Assembly (NCBI GenBank): GCA_019787685.1
Contig: JAHNUO010000017.1
Span: 434,001-498,000, forward strand
Origin: Chiua virens
Lineage: Eukaryota; Basidiomycota; Agaricomycetes; Boletales; Boletaceae
Direction of reading: 5' to 3'
DNA: 64,000 bases
Below are positions 49,148 through 59,092 of this stretch, piece by piece. The notes under the pieces were generated by a model, which worked only from the letters and a program-made list of their open reading frames with translations, was not told the DNA's origin and made no database searches. Both the position numbers and the translations under genes were made by a program. Positions within the stretch are counted from its first letter, which is position 1, and each line of letters opens with the position of its first letter.

Positions 49148-50102
49148 TCAGTATGCACCTTTGTGATGTTCGCAACACCATTCACCTGGTCTCTTGGGAC
49201 CGGCACACTGCTCCAAAATCAGTCGCCGAATGCAGTCTTCCGACTCGTCCCTCTTTTTTCGTAATGGCTGCACGAGATCCACATCTTTAGGAGGTAGCGT
49301 TGTGACGCACGCGTGCGCATCGAACCCGCCATACCTCCCAAAGCACATACGTTCGATCTGCGTCCCATTCGTCCCCACCGTCCTCGAGAGATGTACACCA
49401 CCAGTCCTCCATCCTGACAATGGTTGGGTCAGTGTTTGGGCCAACGTCTGAGCCATTGAACCGTTCCAACTCGGTGACAACGGCGATCATCGGAGCCGAG
49501 AAACTGTCTCGAATCTGACGCACGATCTTCGAAATGACCGTCGTCTTCTGGGACCGAAGACAGTACACGAAGAGGTCGATCCCCTCCAGCCGTTCGATGT
49601 GACGTATTGCTTCCATGATCGTTGCGTCCGAGAATTGCCCACAGAATCCGGGCAATTCGTACAGGCTTAACAGTTTCTCAGATCCGGGGAGCTGAATGGG
49701 GGGATAAGGTTTGATTTTTTGAGCGGACGTCTTGGCGTTAGAGTGGACATTGCTGACAGGATGTCCGGCAATGAGGTTGACGAGCGAACTGATGCCTACA
49801 CCAGTACGACCAAAGACGACGACGACGAATGGTCTGAGGCCCTTGAAGACGATGAGCGTCAGTGAATCAAGGGCTAAGCTGCTCACCGGAGCTGGCCGAC
49901 CGGAAGATTGACGTTCTTGGCTAGGGTAATACCTCGAGCGGGCAATGCTACCCATGACCCAATGCAGAGCGAGGTCGAGGGGAGGAAGTGGCACGCCAGG
50001 CACTGCCACTTGGGCATTCCCCAGCGGCTTTGCGCCCAATGTTTTCGGACATACAATGTCACCTCCAAAAAGCCTCGGAATTGGATTTTCCGGTTCGAAC
50101 AT
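49148..50102 (-). CDS. P-loop GTPase-like protein 2, one apparent 1-base insertion, P-loop Lys missing
   Basis: The frame from about 50102 down reads VVVFGRTGVGISSLVNLIAG, where the usual GKSS is GISS, then LYELPGF (G3-like), IDLFVYCLRSQ and APMIAVVTELERF (the G4 region, with TELE where NKxD would be). Near 49331-49350 one extra base shifts the frame; beyond it the sequence continues RYGGFDAHACVTTLPPKDVD and ends at 49148. The N-terminal 80 or so residues (50102-49860) look unlike the family. The true start may lie in a short exon spliced to about 49815. It shares its P-loop substitution position with gene 1, which suggests a common, possibly nucleotide-independent branch. Confidence 0.6.
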
Positions 50103-50811
50103 CCAGGCCGGTAAAACACATCTACAAGTGGCCCATACACATGGCAGAGACCGGGACTGTTTTAGTTACTGTGCCAATGCGATGAGTGCTACGGCTTTGG
50201 ACAACTTGGTGACTGATCGAGTTCAAGCAATGATAAAGGATCCATCTGGCACAACGGCGAAGGCGATAGCCACACAAAAAGTCAAAGAGTGGACTCGGAC
50301 GTGACAGAAACAATGGATGGCTTTCCAGTGGGTGATTACATCATCGATCGTGATCATTCATTAACATTCACCAGTCACGGTAGAGTCCCATTTCAATCCG
50401 AACGATCATCAGAGTCTATGCATACTCGTCGCCTTCTGGGATGCGACCAGGAACGCCTATCAAAACCACGCCAACCTGACACGAGGAGGAATGAATAGTA
50501 TTGACTCACCGACGGTTCCGTTTTCCTCTGAGTCGTATCTCTTTGCGAGGTGGTGTGCGTGGTTCTCGAACTTGAAACTTGAAGTCCTACTTTAGCATGC
50601 ACTGTCGCGGCCACGCAACAATGACAGGACGACCCAACGTTATCTCTCGATGTACGACGTGAACAGGGACAAATAAAATCTATGTCACGAAATGATTCTC
50701 TGAATCCCCCAAGTTTATTGAAATCATAAGGATCATCCCAAAACTTCCCCCGTCGTGTACAAGCTGGTAAGTACCACGCTAGTACTATAATATCATTAAT
50801 GCTGGAGCATA
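50103..50811. other. Region without a supported gene
   Basis: A plus-strand open frame from about 49945 to 50304 overlaps the GTPase-like gene and ends in a short Lys/Thr-rich part. It has no known domain. The rest has no coding signal that I can support. Confidence 0.45.
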
Positions 50812-52714
50812 TCACAATTTCGCATCGTTCACAACGAGCAACCCAATCCTGATCGTTTCCTGCAACATCGATTTCAAAAATTCATCTCCCCAAGCGGCAG
50901 CACCCTGATATCATGACAAATCAGTTCAATGTGAAGTTATGCGTTCAACCAACCAACCTCTACTTGAAAGTGCAGCTTCTTATGCATTGTCCACGATCGA
51001 ACGGAGCTGTGAATCAATGAGATAACAGAACAAAATCATTAGATCGCGCGGTGGCATGTGCATGCTACGTCGAAGCCTTACATCACCGTGGTTGTACGCA
51101 ATGTGATACACACATCGTCGATACTGATGCACCCCTGGCGTGTCGACATTCTGCTCTCCACCACGCCGAAGTGCTCAAAGTCGCATCGCCATGGAAGCCT
51201 GGGCGAACTTGTATCGGGGGTGGCTTTCTGGTCGGTCCCAGAGAGAGACTGCCGTGCAAGGATGGTCGTCGTAAGGGGGATACAAGGATTGGGCAAATAT
51301 TTGTCAAACTGCTCCTGAATTTTTTTGGCCGTCGTGATCAATCTTGCCTTTTCGCTCCCTTTGCTCAGCGGCTCAGCCATATGGAAGGGCAATGGCATCA
51401 GACAAAGAGACGATATGAAATACGTCTTCGGATTGACAGATGGTTTCAAATAACGTTCAGGAGAGACACTAAGAACACACCAATAGTCAGATATCCAGCG
51501 CGGCAAAGAGTATCACTTACGTGCATACGGGGAGCGGGAAATAGATGTCCTCTTGTGAAGGTACTGGATTGAGCTTGAATTGCGCCAAACCGTTCGCCGC
51601 CTTCAACAACGCCGAAAGCGAGACACCTAGCTGCTTCGCACGTGCAATAACTGCCCTCGTTTCTGACTCCGACAAAATGATGTTATAGCGGATTGGTCGC
51701 TCGGATATATCCAGAGGGCGCAATGGAGCAAGTAGTAAGCCGTGACCAGGCTAATATACGACATTACTTTCATCAGAGTCAACGGAAGATCAAAAACATA
51801 CCGTGAACGCCTTACTCATCTGCGTTGTGAGATCCTGCAGCAGCTCTGGCCCAAATGCTTCCCATTCTTTAGGCACCCCTCCCGTTGCTGCAATTACGTC
51901 CACAGGAAGGCTCTTCCACTCCTCTGAGTTCACGATCGTCACACTCTCGCTACCAGACATGAATTGGCATATCAGGTTCAGTGCGTGGAGTAAAGGTCCA
52001 GCGTCCGCCATGGAATGGGGGCAATGAAGAAATAAGGCGTACTCCCTTCTGTTATCGCCGCCTTCCTTCGACGTTACAAGCAGGTAAGCCCTGAACCAAG
52101 TACTCAAGCCACCCGCACCAATGTAAGGCAGTCGCCTGAGGTTGATATCTTTCACAAACTCTGATGAGTCGAGTGAAGATCCACGCTGTTCAACAACAAA
52201 AGCGAGGTTGAGCCATGCTTCGCGATCGGCAGAGGGGCTGTACACCCATCTAGGAGACTCGTTGTTCTCTATGGCACAGGCAACGATAGGACAAGTAAAA
52301 CTGGGAAAACGACTGTCATACCACTTTGCCATGCAGAAAACAAACATAATGTCCTTACCGGAATTTATCAAGGGCTTGACGAGTGCGATCCTTCATTTCT
52401 TCTATCCCAAGCGGAGAAGTAAAGTTCACTCCCGTGCATGCTTCGTTAACTCTGCGACGTCCGGAATTTGTCAAATCAAATTTTGACATGTTGGGAAAAT
52501 AAGAGTCGAAGAATCACTTACCCATCGAAAGCTAACCAACTATTGTGCATCCAAAGTTCAGTACCAACTAATGGTCTGAGTGGAGCGCGTGGTCAGTCCG
52601 ATAATAGAATGATATGAACCACTTCACGCCTGACCGAGTATAAACGGGAGGGTGGCGATTGGTATCGAGGACCCATTCCGTATCAGAGGGAAGCGTTGGC
52701 AAACTAGACGCCAT
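50812..52714 (-). CDS. HXXXD acyltransferase copy 1, intact
   Basis: The CDS is complement(join(50812..50904,50958..51006,51082..51468,51521..51750,51802..52300,52359..52451,52522..52575,52635..52714)), 1485 nt, 494 residues. The catalytic HXXXD is His171-Ser-Met-Ala-Asp175 in FLHCPHSMADAG. The intact frame provides the reference for copies 2 and 4. The N-terminal TEWVLDTNRHPPVYTR and C-terminal GAAAWGDEFLKSML ... LLVVNDAKL are shared by all. The fold belongs to CoA-dependent acyltransferases of the condensation/BAHD type, which transfer acyl groups to alcohols or amines. The acceptor cannot be predicted. No signal peptide is seen, so it is expected in the cytosol. It is divergent from copy 2 across 1.7 kb containing a foldback element. 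Confidence 0.87.
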
Positions 52715-52749
52715 TTGGGGTACAGTTACAATATGTTATAAGTTTCATT

Positions 52750-52862
52750 TCTTCTTTATGTGATCGCAAACTACCAGTGGGATCCCACTGGGAACGTGTC
52801 GTGTGCCTTGACATGACAGAGAAGTTTGCTCGCCGGCCACAGGATGCGAATAACGATGACAT
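52750..52862 (-). promoter_or_regulatory. Upstream block conserved among acyltransferase copies (copy 1)
   Basis: Reading the minus strand from 52862, GTCATCGTTATTCGCATCC is followed by a GGCGAGCAAA segment and a CATAAAG box nearer the gene. The same order is found upstream of copies 2, 3 and 4. The block begins about 148 bp before the start codon. Confidence 0.6.
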
Positions 52863-53019
52863 TGGCCGGCATCATGTTCGCTTGTGAGAGATCCCAAGAC
52901 CTCAGAGGCTGTCTTCTGAGCCTAAGGGTTGTGACCGGCGTGACGTTTTAGGTCGGCTAGCGGTGGACAGCTCATCTAAAAGTTGAAACCGCATAAGCGA
53001 GCCCAACCTCTACCTTTTA

Positions 53020-53340
53020 GGTGCCTAGATTTGGTTAGGCCAGGTTAGTAGCCCTGAATATCCATATTTGCCAACCCATTGTCCAATCATCGCTCTCAAA
53101 AGGCCACAGAGAGTCGTCAAGCGATAACGCAACAATAACGTTGTTCTGCCGCTTTGTAGATGCCTGTCAGCTGCCAAGAAAAGGGATGGAAAAAGCCTAT
53201 CTGCAAGGTGGCAGAATAACGTTATAGTTGCGTTATCGTTTGACGACTCTCAGCAAGCCTTTTGAGAGGTGTGATTGGACAATGGACTGGCAAAAATGGA
53301 TATTCAGGGCTACTAACTCTACCTAACCAAATGGGGCGCC
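53020..53340. mobile_element. MITE-like foldback element, 321 bp
   Basis: Two arms of about 140 bp (53020-53163 and 53196-53340) are inverted copies with roughly 85 per cent identity by eye. Both start GGYGCC, then ATTTGGTTAGG, and share TAGTAGCCCTGAATATCCAT, ATTGTCCAATCA, CTCTCAAAAGGC and GATAACGCAAC in the same order. The centre is only about 30 bp and there is no coding capacity. This structure fits a miniature inverted-repeat element moved by a transposase elsewhere. A clear target-site duplication was not found; the flanks read TTTTA and ATAAT. Confidence 0.8.
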
Positions 53341-54282
53341 ATAATGGACCATAATGGTTCGCTTAAAAATGTAGATCTGAGAAGACGATCGAAATTGAGT
53401 CCTTCGATGCGAGCAGGTTCAAAGATGCACCGTGACGCTCACCATTTCATTCAATCGCGGCGCATCCTGGCCGCCGATCTACATTTGATTGTTCGGAAAA
53501 AATTGCAATGGTGGCAGTGGTCTCGCTGTGGCGTATTCAATGGCGCATCGTCTCGAGATTTCCAAATTGGACGATAGAACATCCTGACGATTCGTCAGCT
53601 TCGAACAGATGAGGAATCCAGACGACGTCACAGCCTTTGCTTGTTTCTGTGCATCCAGGTCTTGTCCGCGCCGGTAATCCAGCCATTATATTTGCATCTG
53701 TGTGACGGAGGAGAAGGAGAAAGCACGCGTCGAAGGAAGAGATTCGACTCAGAATGGCACCATGCCCCGTTTGGTTAGTCTGTAAAGTGGGCTGCTAGCC
53801 AGAGCCAAAGATTTTGACATCGCTTAGATGCTCTTCAAGTTTGGCCATAATTGAGGGCTCGTATTCAGTTCCGCTACATACCAATGTGAGTGAAAGTACT
53901 AGCACGCCCAAACTAAGCAGACGTCTGCCAGACATTGGGTGTCCAACAGTAGCAACGTCGGGAGAGTTCCCACGAGTGACGCCCGAAATCAAAAAAAAAG
54001 TACAAAAGTCAGTATTTTTTTACTTGTTTTGGTTTCGCGCCTTACTCGTGGGAATTCCCCTACGCAGACTCAGAATAGCTCTGAGTCAGAGCTCCAAAAT
54101 AGTATCATGACAAATACTCCGACAACTGTGGTTCGGCACCAAATCCAGTGATCTCGGCGCATAGGTGGATCATATCCGTGCGCTCGCGTATTTTGACGAT
54201 GGAAGACATGTTGTTACCGACTGTTTTGATGCCGGGATCAAGAAGCACAAATTTTTGTCAAGGTTCCGACTTCCGAAATGCC
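53341..54282. other. Intergenic region between acyltransferase copies 1 and 2
   Basis: No gene is supported. A short direct repeat, ACCATAATGG (53348-53357 with a partial copy just before it), abuts the foldback element. At 53980-54070 there are two related segments with CTCGTGGGAA-type sequence in opposite orientation. Confidence 0.45.
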
Positions 54283-54289
54283 AAAGGGT

Positions 54290-54434
54290 CATCGTTGTTC
54301 GCATCCGCTGTGGCTGGCGAGCAAAGTGTTCTGTACTAGTCATGATAAGGCGTGGTGTTTGCGATCATAAGTACTTATAAAGGCTAAGGGGGGCCACTGA
54401 TTATGAAACTCACAACATACTGACGGTGCCCCAA
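54290..54434 (+). promoter_or_regulatory. Promoter of acyltransferase copy 2 with conserved block and TATA box
   Basis: GTCATCGTTGTTCGCATCC starts at about 54289, 145 bp before the ATG, followed by GTGGCTGGCGAGCAAAG. A TATAAAG box is at 54377-54383, 52-58 bp before the ATG. The same elements in the same order occur upstream of the other copies. Confidence 0.65.
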
Positions 54435-56346
54435 ATGGCGTTTAGTTTGCCAAAACTCCCCTCTCAGACAGAATGGGTTCTCGATACCAATCGCCACCCA
54501 CCCGTGTACACTCGGTCAGTAATGTGGTTTATATCATTCCATCATCGGGGATTGACCACGCGGGTTTCCCTTAGACCGTTGGTTGGTTCTGAGCTTTGGA
54601 TGCACAATCGCTGGTTAACCCTCGAAGGGTGAGTAAAACTTCGGGTCTTATCCCAATACATCATGTTTGATGTGACATTTTGGACGTCGACTTGACAGGG
54701 AGTCCGAGGTATGCCAGGGAATTAAGTTTACCTCTCCGCTTGGGATAGAGGAAGTGAAAGATCGTAGTCGTCAGGCCCTCGATAAATTCCGGTAAGGACA
54801 TCCCGCTTCCCCTCTGCATGACTGAAAAGGATGACATTTGTGTCCCCAGTTTTGTTTGTCCCATCGTTTCTTGTGCCATAGAGGACGAGAAATCTCCCAG
54901 ATGGGTGTACACCCCCTCGGCCGATCGCGAAGCATGGCTCGATCTTGCCTTTGTCGTTGAACAGCGTGGATCTTCACTCGATTCATCAGAGTTTGGGAAA
55001 GATATCAACCTCAAGAAACTGCCTTACATGGGTATGAATGGCACGATCACTTTGTTCAGGGTTTACCTCCTTGTAACGTCGAAGGAAGATCACGATGGTA
55101 GACGGGAATATTCCCTATTCTTTCATGGCCCCCACTCCATGATGGACGCTGGACCTTGCTTCCATGGACTGAATTTGATGTGCGAATTCATGTCTGGTAG
55201 CGGGATGGACGTGAAGATCGTGCGTTCGGAGGAGTGGAAGAACCTTCCTGTGGACATAATTTCCGCGACGGGAGGGGTGCCTAAAGAATGGGAGACGTCC
55301 GGAGCAGAGCTACTGCAGGATGCCATGAAGCAGACGGAACTGATGCTCTTAGTAAGTGTCACTTGCTTTCTTCTGCTCATTCTTTGATGGGAGTAATAAC
55401 GTACATTAGTCTGGTCATACCTTACCCCCTCCATCCCGCCCTCTGGATGTGTCTGAGCGACCCATCCGCCATCATATCACTCTGTCGGAGTCGGAAACGA
55501 GGGCAATTATTGCACGTGCGAAGCAGCTAGGTGTCTCGCTTTCGGCGTTGTTCAAGGCAGCGAACGGTTTGGCGCAATTCAAGCTGAACCCAGTACCTCC
55601 AAGAGATGACGTCTATTTCCCAATCCACATGTCCAGGTTGGTGATACTATTTGCCGTGCCGGATATCTGACAGTTAGTCTGTTTCTAGTGCCTCTCCCGA
55701 ACGCTTTTTAAAACCATCTGTCAATCCGAAGACGTACTTCACATCGTGTCTTTCTCTGATGCCACTGCGCATCCACATGGCTGAGCCATTGAGACAAGAT
55801 AGCGAAAAGGCAACATTGATCATGACAGCAAAAAAAGTTCAGGAGCAGTTTGACAAATATTTGCCCAATCCTTGTCTCCCCATGATAATGCTATTTTTGC
55901 GCAGCTGCCTCTCGCTGGACCCGATCAGAAAGCTACCGCTGATTCAGGGTCACCCAGTCTTCCATGGGCATGCGACTTCCAGAACCTCGGCGTGATAGAG
56001 AGCAGAATGACAACACTCCGAGGGCACATCAGTATTGACCAGCTATATTTGGCACCACGCGCAACTACGATCATGTAAGTCATCGATGCAACAAGTTCCT
56101 TTCTTCGGACCGCGCCATTTAATGCTTTCGTTTTCCTCTTCCTTCGTCTCACAGGTCTGTTCGGTCGTGGACAATGCATAGGAAGCTGCACTTTCAAGTT
56201 GAGGTTGGTTATTTAAACGCACTACTCTACGTTGTTCTCATTCATGATGTCAGGGTGCTGCTGCTTGGGGAGATGACATTTTGAAAAAGATGCTGCAGGA
56301 AACAATCAGGATTGGGTTGCTCGTTGTGAGCGATCCGAAATTGTGA
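54435..56346 (+). CDS. HXXXD acyltransferase copy 2, one missing base
   Basis: The exons are join(54435..54514,54575..54628,54699..54791,54850..55351,55410..55636,55689..56074,56155..56203,56254..56346), about 494 residues after one base is allowed for. The HSMMD motif in FFHGPHSMMDAG is intact. Exon sizes match copies 1 and 4 except exon 6 (386 nt), which lacks one base near 55889-55893, just after YLPNPCLPM, compared with both relatives. Downstream the second frame continues IFAQLPLAGPD to the proper end. It is the only case in this window of a base lost rather than gained. Function is as for copy 1. Confidence 0.83.
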
Positions 56347-57640
56347 TAAAACTTACAGTAGCGAAACCATCCTCTCTGGGGTGCTACTGGTAATAAGTAC
56401 ATCCCCATAATATACGCAATGTTCTGAGTTTTCAAATTCCTTCCGAGTCTGCGGAATGATATTGGGCCGGCGATGTCACAGTCTATATAGTCAGAGTGGT
56501 AGTCTAAAGCCGAAACAATTGCATTATGAGAGGTCACTCGCATTGTTTCCACCTGATCGAGTCAACGTAATTTTGAAGGTGGCGACTTCGGTGTCCGTCG
56601 GCGCGCGAAATGCGTCCCAGCGTCACCGATAAAAAGTGATGTGATCATTTGGTCTACTGAATATCAGTGTCACAGGCGCTTGTAAACGTGCACCGAATAT
56701 ACCATTATCAGTGCTCGAGAGAGCACTCATTATTATCATGTCAGGCTCGAATGTCGGTTCCCACTCTGAGTCAGCACCGATACCATCAATGATCAATTAG
56801 TAGTACATAGTATTGTCAGCATCAGCAACAACAAAAGACGAGATGTGATCTAGCGACCTTAGGGATAATTGCCAGTGAGCACGCGGTCTGTGGAAGGAGT
56901 AATTGGCCGCTGCGTTGCTGCAGGATCGCCCGAGCGGACTAACCTTTTTCATGTAAATTGATTTTCATATGGATTCACCAACTCATCTTGGTGTCTGAGT
57001 CCCACGGGCGTGAGCGCTTGACACCTCCGGATATATATACATAAAAATTGTAACTTATCTTGCAACAAACGATAATCACTGAAAAAAAGTGACAAGTGAC
57101 CATCATGCATCACTGATAAGATGCGTCCATCAAATCTGTGACGCGGTCACACATTGTGCCTCTTTCGGTGACCGTGACACTTATCTTCACACGACCGGAC
57201 TTTTTGCATTAGTATTGCCTTACTGCCTCACATTTTGCAATGCTGATTCTGTCAAGCTCCAAAGTTACTGCGCGAACGGGTAGGCGAAATTTACATTTAC
57301 CGTAAATCTAGCTTCTGATGCTGACCATATGAATTTGGATGCCCCCATTACTTTACGCTACTTCACGCGCCAAAAACCCAGCTCAGGGGGTACCTGACTT
57401 ACCGCTTTCGGATTTGCTAATCCACGACAAAGTTCCACAGCATGGTATGTATTAGGAAATGGAAACTTATAGACCTCTGGAATACTTTTTCAAGGTTAAA
57501 CCGTTAAGCCTCAATGTTACACATTTTGAATTGAGACACACTAACAGTTAATTTGTTGTAAAGGCCCCAGATTCAGAAAATGAATCAGAATGCCAAGCAC
57601 TGCGGGTAAGTACTGAATACTTGAACATTGAATTATTGAA
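56347..57640. other. Region without a supported gene
   Basis: 1.3 kb between acyltransferase copy 2 and the fragment copy 3. No coding segment is recognised. A TATATATACATAAAA stretch lies near 57033-57047, without a gene behind it. Confidence 0.45.
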
Positions 57641-57787
57641 GCGCAATGAGTCATCGTTATTCGGCCGCCGATCTGCTCTGACCTGCGAGCAAACTTTTCT
57701 GTGATGGCCGGCAGATCGCCGCACGACGGATTTGGATCTCGGTTTGCACATAGTATAAAAGCAAAGGGAACTTACAAGCATACTACT

Positions 57788-58238
57788 ATGCCCCACATGG
57801 CGTCTAGTCTGCCAAAGCCTCCCTCTCAGATGGAGTGGGTTCTCGATACCAATTGTGACCCACCCGTGTATACCAGGCGATGAAGCAGTTCACATCATTC
57901 TATCATCGGACTGACCGCGCGGGCTTTCCACAGACCGTTGGTCGGTTCTGAGCTTTAGATGCACAATTACTGGTTAGCCTTCGATGGGTAAGTATTCTTT
58001 GACTCGTGTGCTCCCAACACCAGGTTTGATTTGACAAACTTTGGATGTCAACTGTAGGGAATATTGTGAGCTATGCATGGGAGTGCAGTTTACATCTCCA
58101 CTTGGGATAGAAGAAATGAGGGATCGTACTCGTCAAGCCCTTGATAAATTCCGGTAAGGATATCCTGTTTGATCTTCGCTAGACCGAAAAGCATCACGTT
58201 CGTTTCCCCAGTTTTGTTTGTCCCATTGTTTCCTGTGC
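57788..58238 (+). pseudogene. Truncated acyltransferase copy 3
   Basis: Exon 1 (MASSLPKPPSQMEWVLDTN) is recognisable, but its donor is changed from GT to GC. In exon 2 the Trp of SELWMHN has become TAG. Exon 3 is good to KFR with a GTAAGG donor, and exon 4 stops matching at VCPIVSCA (about 58238), after which unrelated DNA follows. About 80 per cent of the protein, including HXXXD, is missing. A TATAAAA box (57754-57760) and the shared upstream block (about 57650) are still present. It is a true pseudogene. Confidence 0.87.
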
Positions 58239-58940
58239 TGCTTCGACTGAATGACGGAATGCTGCTGCGGCCGCATTTACCATTGCCTCGGTGACCTGTC
58301 ACGGTGCCAGGCTCATCTTTGAACCTGCCGGCCCGGCCCGGGGCCTGCTCGCCTCAAAGACTTAATTTCGATTGTCCTTTTCCTCCGAGATCTGACAAGC
58401 GATCTCGGATCCATGATTATGCGGCAGGCCGCCGCATATGTTGATCAAGCGTGCTGTCGGCTTGTCAATGAGTCACCCGTGATTCGCAGTTCTTCACTGG
58501 CACCCACTTCGTTGCAAGTTACATACAAAGTATTATTTTAAATTTTACGTCTGTAACTTAGCCCGAGGACGCGCATTGCCCTGACGGGCAGGTGAGATGA
58601 GTTGCAACAGAAAATGAAATGGAATGTTCAGGATTACGCGTATGTATCGAGCCGAATAAACATTCACTCCGAAAATTTTGTAATTTCCCGGTATAATATT
58701 ATACGACGCCTGGCCCGGCGCCGCCGATCCACATTGAACCCACGTTGAAAGGTATGACGTTAAGGGACTTATTGCATCCTAACTTGGTCTTTTCGGAACG
58801 GCTTGACTGAACATATAAACCGTGGGTGCCGCTGTCAGCTCTTTTCGGTGTAGAATCATTGTAGACAGCGCTAAGTTGCAACAATGACGACAATGAAAGT
58901 GATTCGCGTCCGTTGATGAGTCAGGCGTAGTATAGTTGAA
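58239..58940. other. Region without a supported gene
   Basis: Unrelated DNA following the truncation point of copy 3, about 700 bp to the promoter of copy 4. It has short G/C-rich segments with GGCCCGGC (58330-58346 and 58712-58720). No gene is seen. A deletion between a former copy-3 body and this DNA is the likely origin of the junction at 58238. Confidence 0.45.
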
Positions 58941-58950
58941 GCGCAGCAGT

Positions 58951-59092
58951 GTCATCGTCGTTCGCATCCGCGGTGGCTGGCAAGCAAAATTTCCTGTGAC
59001 GATATAGCGCATGATGAATTTGGGTCCCAGTTTGCCGTCATATAAAGGAAGACCAGGGAAATTAACGACATCATACAGTGCACCAACTTGAA
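58951..59092 (+). promoter_or_regulatory. Promoter of acyltransferase copy 4 with conserved block and TATA box
   Basis: GTCATCGTCGTTCGCATCC begins at 58951, 142 bp before the ATG, followed by GTGGCTGGCAAGCAAAA. TATAAAG is at 59041-59047, 46-52 bp before the ATG. Confidence 0.65.

Noticed and set aside
49945..50304. Plus-strand frame with an AGKTHLQV segment resembling a P-loop
   Set aside because: It overlaps the GTPase-like gene on the other strand and lacks any other nucleotide-binding motif.
57033..57047. TATATATA stretch as a promoter
   Set aside because: No supported gene lies downstream at a suitable distance; the next start is the truncated copy, which has its own TATAAAA box at 57754.
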